DNA of 22,477 nt, taken from positions 1-22,477 of the forward strand of contig JAOZHK010000217.1 of assembly GCA_026014905.1 (NCBI GenBank), written 5' to 3'. The stretch's first letter is position 1; each line of letters opens with the position of its first letter. The notes below the pieces were generated by a model that made no database searches, was not told where the DNA came from, and worked only from the letters and a program-made list of their open reading frames with translations. Positions 7,885-22,477 of this stretch are shown here, piece by piece. This DNA is from Candidatus Bathyarchaeota archaeon (GTDB taxonomy: Archaea; Thermoproteota; Bathyarchaeia; RBG-16-48-13; GCA-020355125). The position numbers and the translations under genes are program-made.

Positions 7885-10800
7885 GCTCTCTATTATGAAA
7901 AAGAAACACAGGTCAGGAATCCGCGAAGATAAGTGGAGTAGTTAGTATTCGGTTAGTAGATATTTGCGCTTCCTTTATCAAGCAACATAATTGGTCGAGT
8001 GAAGACTATTAAGTATTTGCTTACTAGCATAGTTGGAAAAAGTGAAGGGTTGACTAGCAGAGTTTACATAAAAACACGTGAGCACACGAATGCTATTTTA
8101 CCGGATGACTTGGGAAGTGCATAACCTTTAATAATACCTTGCGAGTATCGCAGCGACAAGAAAGCATACAGCGTTTTATGTAATCAAACGTAGGAAATTA
8201 GCGTTTTTCCGCTTTTCTGCGGCCTATTTCTCGCGTTGTACGATACGCAGACAGTTTTCTACATCACATAAAAGAGGTAATATTCATTGAAAGGAACAAT
8301 TGCCCGCTGGTTCGATAATCGTGGCTTCGGCTTCATTGCTGTTGAAGGACAATCCAATGATATCTTCGTGCATATCAATGATATGGATGGTATTTCCAAC
8401 CCGCAAATGGGGGATGAAGTCGAATTCGATGTCAGTGACACCGACAGAGGACCGCGAGCCATCAACGTAAAGCAAGTTAGCAAGTAAGATATTTTCGCGC
8501 ATGAGTGTCATGGTTCGGAGAAAGTAGACGATTTATCTCTTACTTTTCTTTCGCGTTTTTTTATCAGTGCAATGATTAAATCGTGCGGGACACTTTTTAC
8601 AGTTCTGTTGCCCAGTTCGTAATCTACACATATATTTTTACTCCCCTATTCTCTTATCAAATTAGCAGGTTTGTCTACGTAAGTTGAAGCATAATGTTAA
8701 TAGTTGAGACCGCCCGTGTGGATCCTCCGTCTTGTGGAAGTTCTTCGGTCCCGATTTCAATATTCGTGATGGATAATCTCTCCATGAATCGGCGGCGAGT
8801 AATCTCTGCAACATCGACCGCGGTTGTTATGGATCGCCCCCGCGCTTTCAGCACTACATCTTTGGCGTTCGGTCTGTTTAAGTGCATCAGAATTGCCAAG
8901 ACATAACTCATCACAGGTTTTCGTCCAATGTACACAACATTTGAGTCTGTCGACATAGTTATTTCTCTCGCATCTCATTCACTAGCGTAGACAGTTGATC
9001 GTATGGATTGAAGTTAGGGAACGTGTTGAAAGGTATAGACCGTAGGTGTCCAAGCCCCTGACGTCTTTTTCCCGCAGCTAATACACGACCGGTTCTTGCC
9101 CTGTACAGCAAAGGATTGTTCATTGGGACTCATCCAGATCACTTTACCTTCGTGTCCACAGTCGAGTTGATATTTATCGCCTATTTTCAACTTGATGCAC
9201 CCGTTTCGTTGGTGACTACTGCTTCAGACTGGTTATTGTTTTGGTAGTCTCGGCAGATCCACCAATCAATCCGTTTGCATTGAAGATGCTTGGGATCATA
9301 GGGGCATTTGAAGCGATCTGCTAGAAGTGTGTTGCCACAGTTGACGGAAGGCATTAGCGTCGTCGCCTCCGTCGTCCTCCTCGTCGGTTGCGACCATTAT
9401 TAAAGCGGTCATCGGCGAGCATTTGGTGGTAGTTGCGTCGGTTGCGTTGCTGGGGACTCCGCTTTTTTCGTTTGATTGAGGCGATTTGTGGGGTTTGGTT
9501 CCGGACTTTCCCGGCTTTGGTTAATGAACCATGTGTTGGCATTGAGTGTTCCTCAGATATCATTTAATTAAGTATACTCAGATACTTCGATAATGCCGAC
9601 CACAAAAAGAAAGAATCCGACAATGATTAAGACCGTTGGATGTGAACTAACCGTTCTCTAATCCAAACTTAATGGGTTTACATTACACGTGGAGTGATTA
9701 CTTATCTCAGATCATATTTAAAGGTGTGTAAAATATACTACGCGCGATGGGTAACGATTTTATCTATTATAATGCGCGGACCTTCTGGATATGCTTGTTG
9801 ACGCTGGAATACAATTTTATAACACCGTAGTGTCACTTTCCTGCTTTGAACAGATTTTTTTACACATATTTAGCGAGGAAATTCGTAGTAAGTTCGAAGT
9901 TTAGCATGTTCGCGTGCGCTTCGTACTCGTATGAATGAGGTTTATAAGATGCAAGAACATTATTCTATTCGCCATAATTTCGTCGATGCGTATTTCTCTG
10001 TATTCTTCTGATAGGATGCTGTTCCTATCAAAGTGTCCGACGATTTACCGTGTCATACGATGTTACGGTCGGAATGTGTAGTTTGAATCATGAATACATT
10101 CTAACTGATATTGTCTACAATCTCGTAAGGAGAACTAATTACGTGAATAAAAAATTAAGTGAATCAATAACCCTTCCGGATTTGAAAAAAGATAGAGAAC
10201 TGTTGCAGAAAGCTGAAACACTTATTGACTTTCGTGACTATCACATCGAAGAGATTTCCCAAACTGCGTCCACCATCGATATCCAAGCATCATCTCAGGA
10301 CTCAGATGAGGCTATTTTAATGCATATTATCACCCAGACTGACCACCAAAACGATGGCGTAGGTATTGATACAGTGAAAGAAACCGAACATCTTCTTACA
10401 CAATCTGAAGTTGATAAAGTCATCATCTTTGGACATAGGTTTACCGAATCGGCTGAGAACCAACTCCACGAGAAAAATATAGAGTTTTTCACCACTTCCA
10501 AAAACATCTTGTCAATACTGAACCATCAAGAATTGTATAATACCATTTTCAAATACGTCGACATCTTATGTTGTAAAACATGTGGGAGTGTACCAAAGTC
10601 CATGTCCGATTGTGTGGGGTATGCGCAGCAAATTACATCCTGTCCTCGATGTCAAGGACAGGGGAAACTCGTTCGTACTGCCTCCCAGAAGTATGCGCCA
10701 TATTGTCCAGAGTGTGGAGGTAGCGGGGAAACAGAGAGTAAATATCGGTGTCCCACTCGATTAATCAGTGACAACGCGGATTTCCATTTTCGTAAAGGCT

Positions 10801-13800
10801 GGCGTCGATTACTCCATGATGACTTGGTATCGTTAATCGAATTAGTTAGCAAGAAGTAATCTACCCGCGCGTCTTTACTAATCATTTCGTGATTTCGGTA
10901 ATCCTATCCATCGAGGAGTTCTAGTCAGATATTCCCGATAAGCATCACCATACTTCTCAAGACAGAAGCCTTCTTCAGCTATTGCTCCTCTATCCGAAAC
11001 GATTATTCAAATCACAGCAAATAACAGAAAAAGCCAGGAAGCGCAGACTATGCCCGTACCCATCATTATTAAGAACGCGCGTGTATATTGCCATGCGCGA
11101 TACCGTCTGTACAAGAAAAAAAGGGAAAAGTGAGTGATTAGCTACTTTTTCTTCATCATTTCAACTAAATTCTGCAACGCTTCGAGTTGTTGGTTAGCAT
11201 CGACGACAGGGTTCGCTTCAAAGGTGACATATGGTGACCATTTCAACAACCAGGCATTGAGTGCAACTTCACTCAGATCGCCTGTAATCCCATATCCGCT
11301 TGATTCTCCACTGCGTATACCAAAATCTGTCATGGTACCCGATGCTAGGTCTGCTTTCACCATTTGCAACATCATCATCTGTCGCTTAATGCGATCCGCC
11401 GCATCTTGCGGCATAATTGACCAATCTACACTCCAGCATACTAGCCATTTCGCCATTTTTTCACAACCTAATTCGGTATTATATGTATATATTAGTGAAT
11501 ATTTATATTGTTTATACTAGTTATTACGATCTTGCGTAGTGTAATACTTACTATAAATAATGCATTGTTATGGATGGTACATTCGCTGTATGATCTGGCT
11601 TGTACCATTTTTGGGTTTGGGGCGTGCGTGTAAACGGCGATAGCAAGCTTATGGATATATTGCAAGAAATATGGGAGTCAACTACGTACCTAAGAAGGCG
11701 TAAATGTTGTCCTCTTCGCATACCTTGACATGTAAGGAGAGGAAGCACTGCTCGTGACGCGCGCGTTCTTTATCTACCGAGAACCTCGCGAAGCTTTTTA
11801 CCGTACTCCATACACCAACTTCGTATCATGCCAGTATCAGAGCCGATGCAGAAATCGCGAACCCCACGGTCTATGTAGTATTGCCATCGATCAGGATTAC
11901 TAACCTCGACTCTGGGACGAACGCCTGCATCAATAGCCATTTGATGGGCTTTATCCATGTCAGTGTTCGTCTTCTCACGAAAATCTGCTCGGTTGAAGGG
12001 TTGACCTGGTGTCCGAAGGCTGAGACTGTAATCCATTGGACCAAACTGAATCATATCGACGCCATCTATCGTGAGAACGTCTTCCAATTCGTCCATTAGA
12101 GTCTTTTTCTCCAGCATTATCGCGATGACGATGTTATCCGTGACTTCAACCCAATCTCCTCTTCGAATACCCCGAGTGTTTATCCAGCCGTTCGTACCCA
12201 CTGGAGGAAGTCTGACGGCTTTAACACAGTCCTTGGCTTCTTCAGCGGTCATGATGTCTGCAAATAGGATACCGTTAAATCCTCCTGCTATGGCTCTTTG
12301 AGCAAAAAAATCCTTCGGATTCCTGTCGATCTTTATCATTGTCGAGGTGTTTGTCAGTTCTGCTGCTCTGCACATATTATCTAGATCATAGAGATCCCAA
12401 GGACCATACTGCGCTGTGTGCTCAATATAATCAAATTGTCCTGTACTACCGACCAACTCCCAGAGGTGGGGTAGTGGACTTGACATATGGGTTCCCATAG
12501 TTGGTTTGTTCTGATTTAACAGATCTCTTAACTTATTCACCATTGCAATTCCTGCCGTCAGAATATACATTATTTAGAATTTAAGTATATTTACGCACAC
12601 GCATTTTCACGCGCGCGACGTTAACTTAGGAAGGTTAGCCGAAGCCTTTGGCTTTACGGCGAACGAGTCGAGAAACCAGAGGACATTTGACCCGCATTGA
12701 AACGCGCCGTGAGATCAAACCTTCCGGCTGTACTCGATGTCACGGTTGAGTGTGTCGATTCACAGTGATTTACACCCCTGAGAGTATAGCACGCGCATGG
12801 TGGAAGAACACTAGAGTCTTCACACCACGTTTTTTCAACTAGCCAGCATGTATATGTGATGAAAAGGTACAAGAATGACCAAGATATTGTATCGTACGAA
12901 GAACGATGAGTCGGAAAGTTCGATGGGGTATCATCAGTACAGCTCGAATCAATCGCCGTGTAGCCCCAGGCATCACGATTTCACCAATCACACAATTAGT
13001 CGGTATTGCAAGTCGAGATCTGACGAGAGCAGAACAAGCTGCTCAAACGTTCGGAGCACAGAAAGCGTTTGCGAGTTATGAGGCATTACTCGCTTCAGAG
13101 GATATTGATGCGGTGTACATTTCGCTCCCCAACTCGCTTCATGCGGAATGGATCATCAAGGCCGCGGAAGCAGGCAAACATGTGCTGTGTGAAAAACCAT
13201 TGACGTCCAACGTGACGGAAGCGCAGCATGCTGTACGAGTCTGCGAGAAAGCAGGTGTATTGTTAATGGAGGCCTTTATGTATCGGCATCATCCCCAGCA
13301 TACACTGGTCAAGGAATTAATCAAAGGAGGGGACATCGGTGAGCTCAATACTATCAGGTCTCGATTTACCTTTTATCTCCCTCCATCTAATAATGTCCGC
13401 TGGCAGAGAACGCTCGCAGGCGGAGCACTGATGGATATTGGATGTTATTGCATTAACGTCTCGCGATATCTTTTTGATACTGAACCCTGCTCTGCACAAG
13501 CCCAATGGACCCTCATTGAATCCCATGGCGTTGATGCGACGACGCTAGCCATTCTTACCTTTCCCAAAAACTGTTACGCATCCTTCACAAGCAGTATGCT
13601 GCTACACCGCACTCAACAATATCAGGTGATTGGCACTGAAGGCACGATTTCGGTACCAACGGCCTTAGCGCTTAGCGATCATGCTCCTCGGGTGCAACTC
13701 TACACACGCGATGGGATGAAAGAGCACACAATCCCTCAAGTTGATCACTATCAGCTACAAATTGAACACATTTCTCACTGCATTCTCAACGACACTAAGC

Positions 13801-16800
13801 TCATGTATCCAGCAGAGAATGGTCTTGCCAACATGAAAGTGATTGAGATGGTACGTAAAGCAGCGGAAGGAGCGAACTAGTTAGCTTCCATGCATCTTCT
13901 GTCATCATAGCGCGCGCTAAACTATAAATAGCTGACTCTACTTGAACAAAGCAATTACATGCGCGTAAGTATATTGGTACATATGCATCGCTAGCCCAGC
14001 GATGACTCAACCTCGAGGTCACAAACACCGTTCCCCACTTTTCATCCGCTAACTACTACGGATGTGCACACTTATAACTCTAAAAGTGTTCCACTACTTG
14101 GGGGCGTACATGTCAACGTACCTTCAACATTTACATTCTCAAGTTTAACCCAGAAATTACCTGTTGTGACTTGGCAAGTTAGATCCTCAGAAACCACTGA
14201 ATTCGATATGTTAATTCTATTATCGCCTGGACAATTGATGCCATGATGGAAGTAGATATTGTCGAAACGTGCATCGCTCGCAGCTAAATGGATATTGCCA
14301 TGTCCTGCCAGCGCCTCAATATCTAGGGTATAGGCCCTATTAATGGTCACATTGACAGTTGCTTCTGCATCTCCGGCTTTGAGTGCACATATGTCAGAGG
14401 GGTTTTCTTTCAATATTTGAATGGTCACGTGCTTGCCGTTCGAACTATGTGCTACTTGAAGATTGGTGTTTTTTCCTTTTGCTCCATCAACAAGGACTGT
14501 AAGTTTCCAATTAATTGAAATCATAAAGCCAGGATCATCCACCACGTTGAATGTTACATTGTGAAAACACACGTCATAGTATATTGAGATTGTTTCAGCG
14601 CTTGAATAAGTGTCCTCATAAATCGCTACTGTTTCGTCATAATCGACTAAATCAGTTTGGGTGAGTAACACGTAAACGCCACCAATAATCACCGCAGAAA
14701 CCAATAACAATACGAAGAGTATACCCATTGATCTTTTTCTCATTTTCTTCGCTTTTACTCCGAAATTTTTTTAGTTTACTTTCTTGGTGATGTATTGTCA
14801 TCGAACGGGTTCTTGGTTGTTAGCGGTAAGCGCTAAGATGGCTAACTAGAACATCGCTTTTCACTCTTAATAGCCATTATCTATTACGCATCTATAGTAA
14901 GAATATAGATTTCGAAATACGTGCCCTTGTAGCGCGCGTGTATTATTTTTGATATGCTGGAGGATAAGACTATAGCTAGCGAGCGCGTAAGGGTAAGCAG
15001 GATGTTTTTTGAATGAAAGGTCAAACAGCGATAACAAATATACTCAAAGCTGAAGGCGTAGAGTGGGTGACTTGCTATCCAGATGGCGGAACGGCGAGTA
15101 ATCTCATTGCAGCTTGTGCTGATGCGGGAATTAGAACGATACAACCAAGGAGTGAGAGGATTGTAGTCAACATAGCCGATGGATATACCCGCGTAACAAA
15201 TGGGAGACCCAATGGCGTAGCTGTCGTTGGTGGAGGCCAAACAGCTGGAGTTGCTTTTTCTGGAATATCACAAGCCTTCTCAGATAATGTTCCAATGTTG
15301 ATCCTTGGAGGCGCACCTATTCGGGATAGAGTGGGTCAACGGCAAATTCAAGATTACGATCCCATTCATACTTACCTGAAAGTGTCAAAATGGGTTGAAA
15401 CGATCAACTTTGCTTATCGAGTTCCAGAACTAATGAGACGGGCGTTTACATACCTGAGAAATGGAAGACCTTCACCGGTTGTTCTCGTATCGCCTCACGA
15501 TGTAATGTACGAAGAGTTACCCGACGAGGTGTTTCGTTACACCCCAATTTCGAGATGGAAGACACCGGGTAATCCTCACGATGTGACAGTCGCGGTCAGA
15601 GCAATATTAAATGCCAAAAGCCCCCTCATCTATGCTGGCGAGGGAACCTTATATGCTGAGGCATGGGACGAACTCCGTGAATTCGCTGAGCTCCTCCAAG
15701 TGCCAGTGATGACCACAATGAAGGGAAAAAGTGTTTTTCCAGAGAATCATCCCTTGTCTGTTGGCCACGGAGGACGTACTGGACCAAAGTACGCTGCACA
15801 TTTCTATCATAAAGCTGACCTTGTATTCTGCATCGGGGCCAGCCTACAAAGGGGTGCAGGAGCTGATATGTCTGGCAAGATTATAATTCAAGTAGACGTG
15901 GACGAATATTACATTAACAAGGACCATGTTTCCGACCACGTCATCATTGGTGACGCAAAGCTTGTTCTTAAACAAGCAATCGAGGAAGCGAAAAAACAAA
16001 CGACTAATGGCCGAAAGAACACGACAATGGTAAACGAGGTCGAAAACGTCAAAACTGAATTTCTGAAAGAGTGGATGCCCCTTTTAACATCCAATGAAGT
16101 GCCAATCAACTCCCTAAGGGTATATTGGGATCTATTGCACACAGTGGATGTAAAGAATACGATCATAACCCATGAACCTGGGAGTTCACGGGATCAGCTG
16201 TGTCCCTTTTGGGAGGCAATAACGCCGAGAGGCTACCTTGGATGGGGAGGCCACAGTGGTCTTGGCAGTTCTTTGGGTTTGACGATGGGCGCTAAACTCG
16301 CCAGACCAGAGTGTTTAGCCATCCAGGTAACTGGTGATGGAGCATTTGGTTATAACGGTATGGACTTTGAGACATCGATTCGGGAGAAAATACCGATCCT
16401 AACCATTGTTAATAATAACTCTAGCATTAGTGGCGGAGTGCCACTCTCTGGGAAATATGCAGATGTCGCTGATGCGCTTGGAGGCTATGGTGAACGAATT
16501 GAAAACCCTGACGACATTATTCCCGCTATCAAGCGAGCTCAGAAGTCTATAGATTCTGGGCGGTCCACGCTACTCGAAGTGATAAGCAGGCCACGACAAC
16601 GAGAGGAGGATATGCGTAAATACTGGACGAATATGAGGTTAGGCCTAACACCACCGCCTTTGTATGCATAATTATGCTGCACACGCGCGCGCGTACACAC
16701 GTTTGGTACGTGACCTTTCCCTTTTTCTTTGAAGTCCTTAGATCTCAAACTCTGTTATTCATTTTCCAATTATTGTAGAGTTAAATTTTGATCCCAATTC

Positions 16801-19800
16801 CAAACCCATTCGCGCGCGCGAGTACGCAACTTTTATTTTAATTCGAAGCCATATCTCACTGGGAGAACGAATTGAAGTTTAAAGACGTAGTAGAAAAGAG
16901 AAGAAGCATCCGGAAATACAAAGATACCCCCGTACCGAAGGAACAAATATTAACAATACTAGAAGCTGCCCGAATCGCACCTTCAGCGGGCCATAGACAG
17001 CCATGGCATTTTATAGTCGTCGAGAATAAGGAAACCATTCAAAAACTAGCTAAAAATGAATGGGCGGCGGAAGCTCCCGTGATGATCGTTGGTTTAGCCG
17101 ATCAAGTAGCGTCTCCAAGTCGGTGTTTGAACGATCTTGGAATAGCGTTAGAACACATCGTACTGGCTGCGACAAATCTCGGACTCGGAACGTGTTGGAT
17201 GGGACAAACAGGTAGAGAAGAAATGATTAAGGATCTACTAAATATCCCTGATAATTTCAAGGTTATCGCCGTCGTACCGCTCGGAGTACCTAACGAAACG
17301 CCAGCGCCTAAGGAACGAAAGAGCTTGAACGCTATTGTTAGCTGGGAAAAATACAGCTCACAATCTCCATAGAACGATTTACGCGCGCACGTACAACTCA
17401 TAGATCACAATAATGACTCGTACACATGAGGTAGCTCAATGATCGTACGAAATATTTCCCACGATGACGTTCAAGCTTTTATCAATTGTTACGTAACCGT
17501 ATTCTCAACTTTCAAGGGAATTCTCCCGCAGGAATATGTCGAAAACGAGATAGAAACAGCATCCACGCAAGAATTTCAGCACGACCTTGTGAGAAAATTG
17601 GATGACCGTAACAATATTTTACTCGTAGCTACGGACGACGAGAAAATCATTAGCTTAGCTTGGGGAAATATTAGGGACAATCGTGTAGGCTGGCTTAGCT
17701 TTCTCGGCGTGTTAGCCGCTTATAGACGAATAAGCATTGGTAGGACGTTGCTATGTCAATTTATTGAACAATGTATCGATAGAGGCGCACACAAAATTAA
17801 TTTAGATACTGACCCAAGGTTAGTTCCAGCGATTCAGCTGTATGAGAGTATGGGTTTTAGCAGAGAGGGCTTTGTAACGAGTCCGAATGGAATGAAACTA
17901 ATATTATTCGGGAAAGAATTTCATGCATAAGTAGTCTAGCGCGAGCGTTTCATTTTCGATGTACTTGGTCGGTCAAGAACTCTATGAGGGGACAGTCGAA
18001 ATAGCTAACTAGCTTTATTAAATCGCTCACGTGATCGATCTAGTTCTTGGAGTGCATCTGTTTAAATCGTTCCTCATTGAGGTAGTATTTACCGTTGTTC
18101 TCCCCGAAAAGACCAAATTGACCTATTGGACCTTGCATCATCATACTGAACATAGGAGGCAGTGCGAGGTCGTCGAGTGGCAATGCCGTCTCTGGTGAGA
18201 CGGCACCCTTCTTTTTAAAGATCTCGACCACTTGGACTATTCGTTCAAGGAACATATCAGGCATGCTCTGTGGGGGGAATTGAGGGGTAGGTCTTTCGGG
18301 TGGTGTCAGCCGTATGTTGTCCGCTCTCCCGTTGGTTCCCTTGAACTGACTCATGTAAATCCTGTGGTAGAATCCCTTCTTCTCCAAGAGATCTCTGTGA
18401 GTTCCTCGTTCGATAATCTCTCCATTGTTGATGACGAGTACCATATCGGCCCTGCGGATTGTGCTTAGCCTGTGAGCGATGATGAAGCTGGTCCGTCCCC
18501 GCATGAGCCTCTGAAAAGCCTCCTGTATCTGTATCTCCGTGCGTGTGTCGACGCTACTAGTGGCCTCATCCAAGACGAGTATATCTGGGTCGGCAACGAG
18601 AGCCCTCGCGATACTGATCAATTGCCTCTGCCCATGGCTCAGGTTACTCGCTCTCTCGCTCAGTTCAGTGTCGTAGCCTCGAGGGAGGCGCCGTATGAAG
18701 CCGTCAGCATTCGCAAACTTGGCTGCTTGCATACACTCTTCATCCGAGGCTTCCAGCCTACCATACCTGATATTATCCATCACTGTACCGCTGAACAGGA
18801 ACACGTCCTGAAGTACGATGCCCAGTCGAGTCCTAAGATCGTCTTTCCTAATTTTCCTAATGTCACGGCCATCTATCTTGATACTGCCGTCCTGGATGTC
18901 ATAGAACCTCGTCAACAGATTCACGATGGTCGTTTTCCCAGCGCCTGTTGGGCCTACAAGGGCGATGGTCTGACCTGGATCAGCCTTCAAGCTGACATCT
19001 TTGAGAACCGGAACACCGGGTACATATTCGAAGTCCACATCCTCAAATTCAACTTCACCCTCGAAGTCAGTCATGGCGATTGCACCAAGTGCGTCTGTAA
19101 GCTCTGGCATCGTGTCGATGACCTCGAAAATCCGCTCAGCACCGGCCAGTGCTGACTGGATGCTGTTGTAGATATTGCTAAATTGGCGGATGGGGTCTGC
19201 AAATCGTCGGCTATACGTGAGGAAAGTAGCTATTAAGCCTACTGTTGCCAATCCCTGCAGAGTCATCCAGCTGCCTACACCAGCCACGATGGCGATGCTG
19301 GCGTTGTTGAATATGACCATGAGAGGCATAATGAGCATGGAGTACGTATTCGCCTTGATACTGACATCCTTCACGAGGTTATTGGTTGACGTGAACTTCC
19401 GATTCACGGATTCCTGCTGCTCAAAGGCGATGACGACCCGCTGTCCAGCGATGGTCTCTTGCATAATACTATTCAGTAAACCCCGGTTCATCATGAGGTC
19501 CCTGAAACTGGATCTAGTCCTTTTACTGACGGCTATCGTTACAACCACCACGAATGGGAATACTATGAGGCTCGCCAGCGCCAACCAAACATTGAGGCTG
19601 AACATCATGACAACGATACCAACCATGGTGACGCAGCTGCTGATGAGCTGCGTCATGTTCTGGGAAATGGCTGTTCCGATGGTGTCGATGTCGTTGGTCA
19701 GCCTGCTCATGAGGTCACCGGCCGATCGTTTATCGAAGAAGCTGAGGCTCAGCGTCTGAATGTGCTCGAATAGCTCTTTCCTGAGCTTCTTCAGGCTATT

Positions 19801-22477
19801 CTGACTTATTATGGCCATGACCCAGCCTGAAGCTATCGACACCAAGGCGCTGAAGAAGTATATACCAGCAAGGAGCAGAGTGATTCGCACTAGTTCACCC
19901 ATATCACCAACCAATATGGCGTTATCGATGGCTATTCCAATAAGGTACGGACCTGCAAGGGATAGCAAGGAGCTTAACACCGTCAGAATGGTAACGCCCA
20001 CGAGATGGATCTTGTAAGCCCCTAGGTACCTGATGAGTCTACCCAGGGTTCCCTTTACGTCCTTTGCCTTCTCGATACGCGCTCCACCCATTCCATGAGG
20101 CCCACGGCCCATCATTCTTTGAGGCCGGGGCTGCTGCTCTCTGCCTCGTTCTCTATTGCCACGTCGCCTCTCTTTGCTCATGCGTCAACACCTTCATCAC
20201 CTAGCTGGCTATCATATATCTCACGGTAGATAGGGCTCGTGTCCATGAGTTCGTTGTGGTTGCCTTCTGCTGCAATCCGACCGTTGTCCAAAACCAGAAT
20301 CTTGTCTGCCTTGAGAATCGTGCTGATTCGCTGCGCGACGATGAAACTGGTAGTGTCATCCATCAAAGCGTCGAGGGCGTTCTCTATCTCGGCTTCCGTT
20401 TCGACGTCCACAGCGCTTGTGCTATCGTCAAGGATGAGTATTTTAGGCTTCACCAATAGTGCGCGAGCTATAGTGAGGCGTTGCTTCTGTCCGCCGCTTA
20501 AGTTTACTCCCCGTTGTCCAACCATGGTATCATATCCACAGGGGAACGATCTGATGAACTCGTGGGCTTGAGTGGTTTTAGCTGCCTTGATGACTTCTTC
20601 ATCGGGCGCATCCGGATCTCCGTACCGTATATTGTCTCTGATGGTACCACTGAACAATATCGCCTCTTGAGGGCTAATGCTGATGTGGCTTCTGAGGCTG
20701 CTCATTTTGATGTTCCTAACATCGACACCGTCGATGGTTACTTGTCCCTTCACGGCATCGTAGAACCTCGGAATGAGATGAATAAGGCTAGACTTGCCAG
20801 AGCCTGTTTGTCCAAGTAAGGCTACTTTCTCACCGGGTTCTGCAGTGAAGCTGATGTCAGATAGTGCTGGACTACCTCCGGCGTCTCCGTAGGTGAAGGA
20901 TACGTTCTTGAATTCCACTCTTCCTTGGATAGTGTCCAGAATGATGGCATCAGGCTTATCTTTGACTTCCGGCTCAGCGTCGAGTACTTCCATGATACGC
21001 GTTGAAGATGCACTGGCTGCAGCGATCTGCCCCGCCATCATAGAGAGCATGAGCAGGGGAAACATCGTACGAAATAGATAGTTAGTGAAGGCTATAATCT
21101 GGCCGATTGAAGTCGTTCCCGCAAAGACTTGGATGCCACCAAAGTAGATGATGGCAACGGTACCCATGTTCAACAGCGCTATGATTATGGGATGGAAGGT
21201 GCTGATGTACCGCGTCATCTTCAAGGCGATATGGTACAGCTCGGTATTGGCTGTGTCAAACCGCCTGTTCTCATAGTCACTCCTCACAAAGGCTTTGACC
21301 ACGCGGATCCCTGAAAGATTCTCCTGAAGCACCTGATTTAAGTGGTCTAGACGTTCTTGAATTTGAGTGAAAATGGGTCTAACAATTCGTACGACGAAGA
21401 GAACCAGTACAATGGTGAAGGGCAACAAACCAAGTATAACTGTGGCTAGTCCGGGATTGGTGGCGAACATGATCCAAAAGCTACCTAAGAACATCAAAGG
21501 GGCTCGAACGAACATCCGTAAGCTCATTGAAATGATCAATTGAACCTGGTTCAAGTCGCTAGTCAGCCTCGTAAGGAGCTGCCCCGTTTTCAGGTCGTCC
21601 AGGTTACCGAAGCTGAATGTCTGTATTTTCTTGAAGATGGCCTCTCGAAGGTCAGCCTCTAAGCTCCGGGACGCTTTGACGGAATAGAGGGTATTAGCAA
21701 TCAATAAGGCTGCACTTAGAATACTTGCAGCCATCATGAGTAAGCTAGTCCTGAGTATCGTATCCATGTCTTGGTTAGCGATGCCTTGATCAATTATTAC
21801 CTGCACTAACCGTGGTATGGAGAGGTCCGTGACCGTCGCGAAACTGAGAAATGTCACGGCAAATATTACTTCTTTCTTGTACGGCGACATAAAGCTAAAG
21901 ACTCGTCTCAAATCACTCATTATGGCACAGCTCCAACTTGGATCTTCATTTCTTCGATCTCTTGGCTGCTTTGTTGAGAATCGGTTACACCTTTTCATAA
22001 ATCTTTTTTTCTTTCAATGCTACATCAACTTCTATAATTTCAAACAAACTTAGACTCGTTTTGTAAAAATCCTCGTCCATCTCCCTAAGCAGCTTCAAAT
22101 AGACTGCGCGCGCAAGACTTTTTCCGTATTATAATATTTAAATTGTTGGAAATTTGGGAGTTGAAAGGGTATTCACAACGTGCGCGCGTCTACTCCTTAA
22201 CAACGAATTTCAATAGTACAAGAGCGCTTCCCATGATCGCAATACCGATAGGGAAGAGGACCGAGAGCCCCATCTGATCAGCCAGTATACCTGCAATCGT
22301 TGGAATAATGGATCCCACGATGCTACCGGGAAGAAATGAGAGGGCGTAACCGAGTCCTTGGTGAGATGGAGGCATTAATCGAGAGACGATCGATACTTGG
22401 GCGGGGTTACTGCTGAATGTGAAGAATCGGTAACTGAAAAACAAGACAACGAAAAGCAAAGTAGAAGGTGCCAGAAA

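Overview
The window comes from an archaeon. It encodes a transcription factor B (6958-7884), an Alba chromatin protein (8675-8956) and ribosomal protein S30e (9354-9542), and no bacterial-type housekeeping gene is visible. Genes are short, mostly single-gene units on both strands. Starts are mixed (ATG, GTG, TTG) and many have a Shine-Dalgarno-like GAGGT/GGAG 5-9 nt upstream. S30e, an AIM24-family protein and a cold-shock protein together make an Asgard or TACK-type archaeon plausible (Thorarchaeia-like is my guess), but the lineage is inference.

Layout. 1-6900: the 3' part of an ABC-2 permease, an Eis-like acetyltransferase, an agmatinase-family ureohydrolase, a two-helix membrane protein, a zinc-ribbon/AIM24 protein, an aminoglycoside-phosphotransferase-like kinase and a cysteine-less AhpD/CMD-like protein. 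6900-9600 is an information-processing block: TFB, a cold-shock-domain protein with a long leader, and a leftward operon of S30e, two very small cysteine-containing ORFs and Alba, with stop/start overlaps. 10050-14750: a protein combining a possible Mrr-type fold with DnaJ-type zinc motifs, the remnant of an isoprenylcysteine-methyltransferase-like gene interrupted by TGA, a small unknown protein, an HpcH/HpaI aldolase, a Gfo/Idh/MocA dehydrogenase and a membrane-anchored surface protein. 15000-18000: a thiamine-diphosphate enzyme, a nitroreductase and a GNAT acetyltransferase. 18040-22080: a leftward operon for an asymmetric heterodimeric ABC exporter, led by a small frameshifted ORF. The window ends inside an MFS transporter gene.

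The most striking feature is not a gene. Short alternating purine-pyrimidine tracts built on CGCGCG (core about ACGCGCGYGTA, often palindromic, 7-25 bp) recur between genes. By eye, 15 of 16 occurrences of CGCGCG/GCGCGC lie outside intact coding sequence. In about eleven cases the tract begins 0-8 nt after a stop codon (once 27 nt), on either strand. Others sit in upstream regions. I know of no described archaeal element like this. Possible roles are a transcript 3'-end or unit-boundary mark, a protein-binding palindrome, a Z-DNA-prone spacer or an uptake-type signal; all are inference.

No tRNA, rRNA, CRISPR array, transposase or replication origin was recognised.
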